Of a stretch of 64,000 nt of DNA, positions 1-7,914 are shown in pieces (positions within the stretch are counted from its first letter, which is position 1; the number at the start of each line of letters is the position of its first letter). The position numbers were made by a program, and so were the translations under genes. Source of the stretch: Thiohalomonas sp963783235 (GTDB lineage Bacteria; Pseudomonadota; Gammaproteobacteria; Thiohalomonadales; Thiohalomonadaceae); contig CAWAMN010000001.1 of NCBI GenBank assembly GCA_963783235.1, positions 2,390,542 through 2,454,541 on the forward strand, written 5' to 3'. The notes beneath the pieces were generated by a model. That model was not told where the DNA came from and made no database searches. It saw only the letters and a list, made by a program, of their open reading frames with translations.

Positions 1-28
1 AGCTCCAGTTCGAAAAGATCCGCTACTG

Positions 29-2059
29 ATGCGCGTCGTCCATGCCTTCCCCGATCCGATCGAGGAAATTGAGCACACCTTGATCCCCCTGCCCGACGGG
101 GCGCGGCTGGCGGCTCGGATCTGGCTGCCGAAGGGAGCCGAGCGGGATCCGGTCCCCGCCATTTTCGAGTATATACCCTATCGGAAACGCGACCTCACCC
201 GGGTGCGGGACGCACAGACCTACCCTTATCTGGCGGGACACGGGTACGCCTGCGTGCGGGTGGACCTGCGCGGCTCGGGGGAGTCGGATGGCGTGATGGT
301 CGATCAGTACCGTCAGCAGGAGATGGACGATGGCGTGGCGGCGATTCGCTGGATTGCCGAACAGCCCTGGTGCAACGGCCGGGTGGGCATGATGGGGATC
401 TCCTGGGGCGGGTTCAACAGCCTGCAGATCGCCGCGATGCGCCCGCCGGAGTTGAAGGCGATCATTACGGCCTCATCCACGGACGATCTCTACCGGGACA
501 ACATGCACTACATGGGCGGCTGTCTGCTCTCGGATAACCTGTCCGAGGCAACCACCATGTTTTCCGTCAATACCTGCCCGCCCGACCCCGAACTGGTGGG
601 AGAACGCTGGCGCGAGATGTGGCTCGATCGCCTCAAGGGCAGCGGCCTGTGGATCGAGACCTGGCTCAAACACCAGCGCCGCGACGATTACTGGCGACAC
701 GGCTCGGTCTCGGAGGACTACTCCGCCATCCGCTGTCCGGTCATGGCGGTGGGGGGCTGGGCGGATGGCTACACCAATGCCGTTTTCCGGTTGCTGGAGC
801 ATCTCACGGTGCCCCGCCTGGGATTGGTCGGCCCCTGGGGCCACAAATACCCGCACCGGGGCATGCCGGGACCCGCCATCGGCTTTTTGCAGGAGGCCCT
901 GCGCTGGTGGGATCACTGGCTCAAGGGCGAAGCGACCGGGATCATGAAGGAGCCGATGCTCCGTGCCTGGATGTTGGATGCGGTTCCCCCCACCACCCAG
1001 TACGACTACCGGCCCGGCCGCTGGGTAGCCGAACCGGCCTGGCCCTCGGACAACGTGGGGTGGCGGCGCATGCCGCTGGCCCCGAACCGCCTCTGTGGCG
1101 GTCCGGAGGAGCGTCGCCGCAACGAGCACCCCAGCCAGACCATTCAGTCCCCCTTAAGCGTGGGACTGTTTGCCGGCAAGTGGTGCTCCTATACCTACGC
1201 GCCGGACCTGCCTCACGACCAGCGTGAAGAGGACGGAGGGGCGCTGATCTACGAGAGCGCACCGCTGGCATCCTCCCTGGAGATTCTGGGACCACCGGCG
1301 GTCGAGTTGGAAATCACCTCCGACCGGCCGGTGGCCATGGTGGCGGCGCGCCTCTCCGATGTGGCTCCCGACGGCAAGGCGACCCGGGTAACCTACGGAT
1401 TGCTCAACCTCACCCACCGAAACGGGCATGCCGAACCGGAGCCCCTGGTTCCCGGTGAACATTATCGGGTGCAGGTCGACATGAACCATATCGGCCAGGT
1501 CTTCCCCCGCGGCCATCGGCTGCGGCTCTCCCTTTCCACCTCGTATTGGGCCCTGGCCTGGCCGCCCCCCGAGGCGAGCCGTCTCACAATCTACAACAGC
1601 CGCAGCGCCCTCCTGCTGCCGGTACGCCCGCCCCGCGAAGAGGATACAAAGGTCACTTTCGAACCGGCCGAAGGAGCGCCCGCCGCCCCGATGAGCCGAC
1701 TGGAAGCCGAGCATCACAACTGGCTGGTTCATCGCGAGCTGGCCGAAGATATCTCGACCCTGGAGGTGATCAAGGACGAGGGGGTCTACCGCCTTGATGA
1801 GATCGATCTGGAGGTCGGCGACCGAACCTGGGACTGGTATTCCTATCGCAATGACGACTTCGCCTCCCCAAGGGGCGAAACCCGCACCGAAAGAACCTTT
1901 CGCCGCGGCAAGTGGTTCGTGCGCACGACCACCCGCACGGTGCTTACCGGCGACGCAATGCATTTCCATATTCACGCTGAATTGGATGCATTCGAGGAGG
2001 GGGACAAGCGGGTCTACTCCAAAAACTGGGATTACACCATTCCGCGCGATCTCGTTTAG
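29..2059 (+). CDS. CocE/NonD-family alpha/beta hydrolase (X-Pro dipeptidyl-peptidase type)
   Basis: The 676-residue protein matches the CocE/NonD family of serine hydrolases, which cleave esters or N-acyl/peptide-like bonds; the substrate cannot be told from sequence. An N-terminal alpha/beta-hydrolase core holds the nucleophile elbow G-I-S-W-G-G (Ser about 125), a downstream Asp region (GGWADGY, about 245) and a His in VGPWGHKYPH (about 275). The C-terminal 300 residues fit the jelly-roll domain usual in this family. No signal peptide is visible, so it is probably cytoplasmic. The ATG has no clear ribosome-binding site and the frame stays open to the window edge, so the true start could lie upstream. 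SoxX follows closely, but a functional link is not evident. Confidence 0.85.
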   Translation: MRVVHAFPDPIEEIEHTLIPLPDGARLAARIWLPKGAERDPVPAIFEYIPYRKRDLTRVRDAQTYPYLAGHGYACVRVDLRGSGESDGVMVDQYRQQEMDDGVAAIRWIAEQPWCNGRVGMMGISWGGFNSLQIAAMRPPELKAIITASSTDDLYRDNMHYMGGCLLSDNLSEATTMFSVNTCPPDPELVGERWREMWLDRLKGSGLWIETWLKHQRRDDYWRHGSVSEDYSAIRCPVMAVGGWADGYTNAVFRLLEHLTVPRLGLVGPWGHKYPHRGMPGPAIGFLQEALRWWDHWLKGEATGIMKEPMLRAWMLDAVPPTTQYDYRPGRWVAEPAWPSDNVGWRRMPLAPNRLCGGPEERRRNEHPSQTIQSPLSVGLFAGKWCSYTYAPDLPHDQREEDGGALIYESAPLASSLEILGPPAVELEITSDRPVAMVAARLSDVAPDGKATRVTYGLLNLTHRNGHAEPEPLVPGEHYRVQVDMNHIGQVFPRGHRLRLSLSTSYWALAWPPPEASRLTIYNSRSALLLPVRPPREEDTKVTFEPAEGAPAAPMSRLEAEHHNWLVHRELAEDISTLEVIKDEGVYRLDEIDLEVGDRTWDWYSYRNDDFASPRGETRTERTFRRGKWFVRTTTRTVLTGDAMHFHIHAELDAFEEGDKRVYSKNWDYTIPRDLV

Positions 2060-2121
2060 TCCATTCCCTTCACCAGCTCGTGTTAGGCTGTAAGTCCATC
2101 GATATCTCGGGAGGGCATACG

Positions 2122-2583
2122 GTGGGATTCTCTCGCACTTTCCCCCCTGCGTGGCCATTCGGCATCGTGGCCGCACTGCTGTTCTCGAACACGGCGGCTG
2201 AGACACCCTACTATCCCTGGCTGGCGGATGATTTCGCCATCGAAAAGCCACTGGGCAACTTCCGGGGCGACCCGATACGGGGCCGGGCACTGGCGATGTC
2301 CCGGGACAAGGGCAACTGCATCGCCTGTCATCGCATGCCGATCCCCGAGGCGCCGGAGCACGGGACCGTCGGGCCGCCGCTGTTCGGAGTGGGTGGGCGA
2401 CTCACCGAGGGACAGCTTCGCCTGCGGGTGGTCGATGAGAAGGTGATCAATCCCGCTACCATCATGCCCGCCTTCTATCGAAGACCGGATCGGTTGAACC
2501 GTCCCCTGCCCGGCCGAGAAAGCACCATCCTGACCGCCCGGGAGGTGGAGGATATCGTCGCCTATCTGAGGACACTGCAATGA
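2122..2583 (+). CDS. soxX: SoxX, monohaem cytochrome c of the thiosulfate-oxidising SoxAX complex
   Basis: SoxX is the small cytochrome subunit of periplasmic SoxAX, which oxidatively couples thiosulfate to the SoxYZ carrier. The 153-residue protein has an N-terminal signal peptide, one haem site CIACH (about residues 66-70) and a likely axial Met in the TIMPAFY segment (about 115), in the expected order for SoxX. The GTG at 2122 is preferred over the GTG at 2080 because a GGGAGG ribosome-binding site lies just before it and the signal peptide then starts correctly. Its stop overlaps the soxA start (ATGA), so the two are translationally coupled. SoxYZ, SoxB and SoxCD are not in this window. 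Confidence 0.9.
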   Translation: MGFSRTFPPAWPFGIVAALLFSNTAAETPYYPWLADDFAIEKPLGNFRGDPIRGRALAMSRDKGNCIACHRMPIPEAPEHGTVGPPLFGVGGRLTEGQLRLRVVDEKVINPATIMPAFYRRPDRLNRPLPGRESTILTAREVEDIVAYLRTLQ

Positions 2584-3347
2584 AACCGGTTTGGAGACCT
2601 TACGCCTGCATCGGCTGCCTGCTGTTCGCCGGTGGGGCCGGGGCGTGGGACGAGCCCGTGTCCGGGTACGACTCTCTTCCACCAGTGGTGCAGGAGATGC
2701 AGGACGATACCTTCGCCAATCCGGGCATGTTCGCGGTGGAAGAGGGGAGGGAGCTGTTCAACCGGGCGGGCTTCAACGGCAAGTCCTGTGCCTCCTGCCA
2801 CGGCCCGGACGGCGAAAAACTGGACACCGAAGCCATCGCCGGCTATCCGGTCTACCGCGAATCCGAATACGGGCCCGTGACGCTCCAGCAACAGGTCAAC
2901 CTCTGCCGCGATCGACTCGACGACTTCCCGCTGCCCTATGATGCGCCGGAATTGGTGCGACTGGAAAGTTTCGTTCGCTTCAAGGCGCGGGGCGAACCGG
3001 TTCACGTGGATATTGAAGGCCCTCTGAGACCCTATTATCGGAAGGGCGAAGCGTTCTATACGACCCGGGTGGGCCAGCTGCAGATGGCCTGTACCCACTG
3101 CCACGACCGCTATGTGGGAACGCGGCTTCGGGACCAGGTTCTGAACCAGGGACAGACCAACGGTTTTCCGACCTATCGCCTGCTTCCGGCCAAGATCAGC
3201 AGCCTGCACCGAAAGTTTCGCGACTGCCTCGTCACGCTGCGCGCCGAGCCCTATCCTCCCGGTGCCGAGGAGCTGATTAATCTCGAGGTCTACGTCACCG
3301 CAAGGGGAAACGGTCTGCCCATCGAGACGCCCGGCGTTCGCCGCTGA
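2580..3347 (+). CDS. soxA: SoxA, dihaem cytochrome c of SoxAX
   Basis: SoxA is the catalytic subunit of SoxAX. The 255-residue precursor has a signal peptide (cleavage near residue 22), haem sites CASCH (70-74) and CTHCH (171-175), Cys109 in the conserved NLCR segment, and Cys216 in the KFRDC segment, which corresponds to the cysteine ligand that is modified to a persulfide in characterised SoxA. The C-terminal LRAEPYPPGAEEL stretch is typical of the family. Both haem motifs being present marks the dihaem form. It overlaps soxX by four bases. A hairpin follows at 3359, after which the next gene is on the opposite strand, so soxXA looks like a two-gene unit without soxK. Confidence 0.93.
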   Translation: MKPVWRPYACIGCLLFAGGAGAWDEPVSGYDSLPPVVQEMQDDTFANPGMFAVEEGRELFNRAGFNGKSCASCHGPDGEKLDTEAIAGYPVYRESEYGPVTLQQQVNLCRDRLDDFPLPYDAPELVRLESFVRFKARGEPVHVDIEGPLRPYYRKGEAFYTTRVGQLQMACTHCHDRYVGTRLRDQVLNQGQTNGFPTYRLLPAKISSLHRKFRDCLVTLRAEPYPPGAEELINLEVYVTARGNGLPIETPGVRR

Positions 3348-3358
3348 AGACCGCCCCT

Positions 3359-3378
3359 GCCGACCCCGAGGGGTCGGC
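3359..3378. terminator. Hairpin between soxA and the convergent gene
   Basis: A perfect nine-base inverted repeat (GCCGACCCC / GGGGTCGGC) with a two-base gap, 11 bases after the soxA stop. There is no T-run, so termination is inferred from position between convergent genes. Confidence 0.45.
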
Positions 3379-3418
3379 CGAGAGCGTTGTCGTTCTTGGC
3401 GGTGCCGTCAGGCGATCG

Positions 3419-3916
3419 CTACTGCTCCTGCTGGCCTTGCGCCCCGTTTGGCTCCTCCATGGAAGAAAACTCCTGGGACTGCTGCCAACGGTTCAGTGCG
3501 GTCTGCACCGATTCCTGCGCGTTTTGCGCATCTTTTTGGGCTTCCTGGATGGAGCGCAGGATCTTCGGATCGACCTGCTCTCCCGAGGCTCGAAGCTCCT
3601 GTTCGATTTGGTTCAGCTGCTGGCGGACCCGTGACAGTTGCTGGTGCTGGAAGTAGAGCCGCTGTGCATTCTGCTGGGCTGTGCCCATACCGGGTTGGGG
3701 ATAACCGTACTGGGGATAGCCGCGCTGCATCATCCCACCCGTCCCCGGGCCCATCATGCCGCCCATACCCGGCCCCATCATGCCTGGAGAGCCGTAACCG
3801 TACGGGTAAGGCCCGTATCCGTATCCCTGCCCCTGGGCCAAAGCGCTACCCGCAAACACGAGGCTGACCGTCAAGCCGAGGGCAGCCAACACATTCAAAA
3901 GCCGACGTTTTTCCAT
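3419..3916 (-). CDS. Exported Gly/Tyr/Met-rich protein with a Gln-rich C-terminal helix, function unknown
   Basis: The 165-residue product begins with a clear signal peptide ending in ALA at about residue 25. A low-complexity stretch follows (about 26-75) made of GYGY, PYGYG and repeated MMGPGMGG-type units. The C-terminal half is a predicted helix or coiled coil rich in Gln (about 80-165). The start is set at the ATG at 3916, which follows an AAGGAG site and gives the signal peptide; the frame extends further upstream but without these signals. It converges on soxA and is divergent from the TauE-type exporter. I do not recognise the family. The Met- and His-poor Gly-rich region could be structural rather than metal-binding. 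Confidence 0.7.
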   Translation of the reverse strand: MEKRRLLNVLAALGLTVSLVFAGSALAQGQGYGYGPYPYGYGSPGMMGPGMGGMMGPGTGGMMQRGYPQYGYPQPGMGTAQQNAQRLYFQHQQLSRVRQQLNQIEQELRASGEQVDPKILRSIQEAQKDAQNAQESVQTALNRWQQSQEFSSMEEPNGAQGQQEQ

Positions 3917-4091
3917 TTCGTTTTCTCCTTGATCATTCACCGAATGAAGCGATTTCCCAATCTCACCTTTAACAGGGTAGTAGCGAGCGAGCCGGAAAGT
4001 ACCCAACGAGGGAAGATCCGCGATTCGCAGGTGTGCAGCGCTCCGTTCTAGCCTGACCAGGAGCAGACCAAGGAGGGTGGAAAACGCGCCG

Positions 4092-4835
4092 ATGGAAGCC
4101 GCGACGATTTTCCTGATCGGCATCGTGTCCGCTTTTGTCGGCACAACAGTCGGCGGTGGCGGATTGATCACCGTGCCGGCACTGATCCTGTTGGGACTGC
4201 CGCCTCACGTAGCGGTTGCCACCACCCGAATCGGCGCCCTGGGGCTGGTGTTGGCCGGTCTCTACCGCTTCCGACGGGCGGGGGTGGTCGATTGGCGCAT
4301 TGGTTTGATATCGGCCCTGTTCGCCGCCGTGGGGGCGCTGGCCGGGGCGCTCTTTCTGTTGCAGATGCCGGCCGAGGTGTTGGAACCGGCAGTCGGCCTA
4401 CTCCTGCTTTTCGTACTCCCCCTGATTTGGGTCAAGCCCTCGCTGGGCGTCCGCCAAACGCCGCCGGGACGTGCGCGGAAACGCCTCGGTTATCTGGCCT
4501 ACCTGCCGCTGGGATTTTGGGGCGGTTTTTTCGGTGCCGGCTACGGCATTCTGTCCAATCTGACGATGCTGCTTCTGGAGGGCAAGACCTTCCTGCAGGC
4601 CGCCGCCACCCGCAAGCTGCCCGGCACGGTCGTGACACTGGTCGCTCTCACCGTGTTCACCCGCGCCGGTGTACTGGCGTGGAAGGAGGGGCTGTTTCTC
4701 CTGGCCGGCATGGCCCTGGGCTCGTATGCCGGCGCCTCCTACGGTTTGCGTCATGGCGAACACTGGGTAAGACGACTGTTCATGATCGCGGTCGCCGCCT
4801 CCGCACTAGCTCTGTTGTGGGGCGCCGCGAACTGA
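4092..4835 (+). CDS. TauE/SafE (TSUP) family membrane permease
   Basis: The roughly 247-residue protein is almost entirely hydrophobic, with about eight membrane segments in two repeats. It carries the family GGGG-L motif near the start (TVGGGGLITVPAL) and its second-repeat counterpart (GFWGGFFGAGYG). TSUP proteins export sulfite, sulfoacetate or related anions across the inner membrane. The soxXA genes 0.7 kb away make sulfite or another sulfur oxyanion a reasonable guess, but the family is broad. The start is ambiguous: ATG at 4092 is 15 bases after an AAGGAGG site, while GTG at 4077 directly abuts it. Confidence 0.85.
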   Translation: MEAATIFLIGIVSAFVGTTVGGGGLITVPALILLGLPPHVAVATTRIGALGLVLAGLYRFRRAGVVDWRIGLISALFAAVGALAGALFLLQMPAEVLEPAVGLLLLFVLPLIWVKPSLGVRQTPPGRARKRLGYLAYLPLGFWGGFFGAGYGILSNLTMLLLEGKTFLQAAATRKLPGTVVTLVALTVFTRAGVLAWKEGLFLLAGMALGSYAGASYGLRHGEHWVRRLFMIAVAASALALLWGAAN

Positions 4836-4863
4836 GCCCGGAAGCCGATTGCGGCTTCCGGGC
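4836..4863. terminator. Bidirectional hairpin between convergent genes
   Basis: A perfect 12-base stem (GCCCGGAAGCCG / CGGCTTCCGGGC) around a four-base ATTG loop starts one base after the TauE stop and ends just before the convergent hemerythrin gene. It is well placed to terminate both transcripts, although neither side has a long T-run. Confidence 0.6.
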
Positions 4864-4875
4864 CGAGGCGGATCA

Positions 4876-5328
4876 CTACACTCCGTATTCCCGGAGTCGA
4901 TCGCCTTTTTCCCGGTACATCCGTTCGCCCATGCCCTCCAGTTCGGAGGCGATCTCCCGGCGGGCTCGGGGAAACAGGTCGTCCTCTTCATCATGCAGAT
5001 GATGTTCGAGCACTTCGTTGAATTCGATGAGACGCTGTTTCCAGCGACCATCGGAAAAATCGATCTGTTCGATTTGCGACAGCATGTCGCGCATCTCCTG
5101 ATGCTCGTCGAGGCTGTCGCGAACCTGCTCCTGCTCATGGCTTCCCTGGCGCTCAATCACCGGGTAGAAGAGGTCCTCCTCAATCCGGGCATGGATCTCC
5201 AGCTCTTGCCGGAGCAGCTCAAACAGCTGGTGTCTCAGGTCCAACTGCTCCGCCGTCGTCGCCATCATGCGCCCGACCAAATCGCGGGCGTGGGCATGAT
5301 CGACTTTAAGGAATTCGATAGCGTCCAT
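4876..5328 (-). CDS. Hemerythrin HHE-domain protein
   Basis: A 150-residue all-helical protein with the spaced His and acidic ligands of the hemerythrin HHE fold: DHAHARD near the start (about 10-16), HARIEEDLFYP (about 47-57), DEHQEMRD (about 78-85) and HHLHDEEDDLFP (about 113-124). Such single-domain proteins bind a di-iron centre and are linked to oxygen or NO/ROS sensing and iron-sulfur protection. No signal peptide is seen, so it is cytoplasmic. A good AAGGAGG site precedes the ATG. It is divergent from the Lon-related protease, which would fit a stress role for both, though that link is inference. Confidence 0.85.
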   Translation of the reverse strand: MDAIEFLKVDHAHARDLVGRMMATTAEQLDLRHQLFELLRQELEIHARIEEDLFYPVIERQGSHEQEQVRDSLDEHQEMRDMLSQIEQIDFSDGRWKQRLIEFNEVLEHHLHDEEDDLFPRARREIASELEGMGERMYREKGDRLREYGV

Positions 5329-5461
5329 TGCCTGACCCTCCTTGGGTTTGCCTTGTCACGAAGTATAGATTTTGGCGCCGACACCCGAGCCGAAACACCG
5401 GACTAGACTTGCGATAGCGGCTTAGTCGCCGGTTCCAAACTTCGAGCGCATGGAGGCGTCT

Positions 5462-7874
5462 ATGGCAGATCAGATTCGACCGCTACCGGCTTCCGAATTA
5501 CGCCGGGAGTGTCGCCCGGAAGATCTGGCATTCAGTTCAACCGAGGAATTGCCTGAACTGGAGGGAGTAGTGGGTCAGGAGCGTGCCCTGCGGGCGATCG
5601 GCTTCGGAATCGAAATCAAGAGCAACGGCTATCACATGTATGCGCTTGGCCCTATTGGAACCGGAAAGACCACCACCGTACGCAAATTCCTCGAGCAGGA
5701 TGCTGCCGGAAAGCCCGCGCCGGACGACTGGCTCTACGTCAACAATTTCCAGAACCCCGACAAGCCGCGTGCCCTGCGTATGTCCCCGGGCTGCGGCTCC
5801 GGTTTTCGCAACGACATGGACCAGTTTGTTCGAGGGATTGAAGGGCGAGGTCCCCCACTCTTTTGAGGAAAAGGATTACGCCCGGGAGCAGCAGAACATC
5901 CAGCAGGATTATCAGCGCCGCGCGAAGGAGTTGTTCCAGCAGTTGGAGACCCACGTGCGCGATTCCGGATTCGGTCTCATGCAGACCCCACAAGGGCTTA
6001 TGCTCGCCCCCCTTTCCGATGGCGAAATGATGACGCCCGACCGAATGGCCCGACTCTCCGAGCGCCGTCGTGGCGCTATCGAGAAACGCCAGGAGGAGCT
6101 GGAGCAGGAAACCCGGGAGATCATGAGACAGGCGGAGCAACTCCAGAAAGAGGGTCGGGAACGATCCCGTGAACTGGACAGGCGGGTCATCGCCCTGGCC
6201 GTGGATAGCCGTCTGAATGAATTGAAAGAACGCTATCGCGAGTTCAGTGAAGTCACCGGATTTCTCGACGAGGTACGCGAGTCGCTACTGCATAACGTAG
6301 AGGCCTTCAAGCACCTGAACCAAATGGAACAGGCCTCCGGTCAGGAGCAGATCCTGATGGCCCAGATGGGTGGACAGACGCCTTCGTTCGATGAATACCG
6401 GGTCAACCTGGTGGTCGATAACAGCCAGGCCGTCGGAGCCCCGGTGGTGGACGAGACTCACCCGACTGTCCCCAACCTTATCGGGCGCATCGAACACCAG
6501 GGCCAGTTCGGGACGCTGGTAACGAACTACCGACTCATCAAGGGCGGTGCGCTTCATCGCGCCAACGGCGGCTACCTCATGCTCGATGCGGTGGAGTTGC
6601 TGACAAAACCCGCCGCGTGGCAGTTTCTGAAGAGGGCTCTGAAAAGTCGCGAGGTGGTGATCGAGGGGATCAATGAAGCGATGGGTGCCCTGACGACCCG
6701 GACGTTGCAACCCGAACCGATCCCTCTGGATACAAAGGTCATCATCATAGGAGACCCGATGATCTACTCCCTGCTCTATCAGCAGGACCCGGATTTTCAG
6801 GAACTGTTCAAGGTCAAGGCCGACTTTGAAACCCGCATGGACTGGTCGCCGGAAAACCTGAACCAATACGCCCATTTTATCGGCACGGTGTGCCGTGAAG
6901 AGGGCCTGCGGCATTTCGATGCCTCCGGCGTGGCCAAGGTTGTGGAGTTCGGGGGTCGACTGGCCTCCCACCGCAATAAGCTGGCGACCAAGTTCGGGGA
7001 TATCGTGGACCTCCTGCGTCAATCCAGTTACTGGGCGGGTGTCAACGGGAATTCGCTGGTTGGCGGCAGCGACGTCAGGCAGGCGGTCGACGAACAGATC
7101 TATCGCGGCAACCGCATCGAGAAGCGGTTGCAGGAGATGATCGAGGAGGGGGCCATTCTCATCGACACCCGGGGCCGCACTGCGGGCCAGATCAACGGGC
7201 TATCCGTGATGTCGGTGGGGGATTACAGTTTCGGGCGCCCCTCCCGCATCACGGCCCGGACCTATGCGGGCAGTGAAGGGGTAGTCAACATCGATCGGGA
7301 AACCAAACTCGGTGGTCCCCTCCACAACAAAGGCTCGATGATCCTGGCGGGATACCTGGGGGGGCGCTATGCACACGATCTGCCACTTTCGCTCTCGGCG
7401 ACCCTGACCTTCGAACAGCTTTACAGCGGCGTGGAGGGCGACAGTGCCTCTTCGGCCGAGCTGTTTGCGCTGCTCTCATCGTTGACCAACCTGCCCCTGC
7501 GCCAGGATCTGGCGGTAACCGGTTCGGTTAATCAGCATGGAGAGATCCAGGCCATCGGCGGTGTGAACGAAAAGATTGAGGGATTCTTCAGCGTCTGCCG
7601 TATGGAGGGACTGACAGGCGAGCAGGGCGTGGTGATTCCCCAGGCCAATGTTCGCCATCTGATGCTACGGGAAGAGGTCGTGGAGGCGGTCGAAGCCGGA
7701 GACTTTCACATCTATCCGATCACCACCGTGGACGAGGGAATCGGACTGCTTAGCGGACGCGATCCCGGCGCGCTGGGCGATGACGGCAGCTATCCCGAAG
7801 GCACCATCAATGCCCTGGCAAAAGAGGCCGTGCGCGATATGGCCGAGATTAGCCGAAACTACGCCAACCATTAG
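5462..7874 (+). CDS. Lon-related ATP-dependent protease (AAA_32/Lon_C type), one-base frameshift
   Basis: Read across one frameshift this gives about 803 residues, the normal size of the Lon-related protease family (COG1067), which are cytoplasmic AAA+ serine proteases. Walker A is GPIGTGKT (about residue 65), followed by a helical insert, a Walker B-type IIIGDP region, and a C-terminal Lon protease domain with the Ser-Lys dyad (Ser in GDSASSAE about 662, Lys in GVNEKIEG about 704). The frame breaks near 5829: after NDMDQFV the sequence resumes in the next frame as EGLKGEVP if one T in TTTGTTCGAG is extra. Everything else is intact, so a sequence error or a very recent mutation is likely. The ATG at 5462 follows GGAGG with five bases between. 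Confidence 0.82.
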
Positions 7875-7914
7875 CAGGCGGCTGCGCCCCCCTCTCCGGC
7901 GGTAGAGGATCGGA

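Noticed and set aside
2122..3347. A complete sox operon
   Set aside because: SoxYZ, SoxB and SoxCD are not in the window; only soxX and soxA are supported.
5820..5840. Programmed ribosomal frameshift in the Lon-related protease gene
   Set aside because: No slippery heptamer or downstream structure typical of programmed shifting; the same kind of break occurs in unrelated genes.
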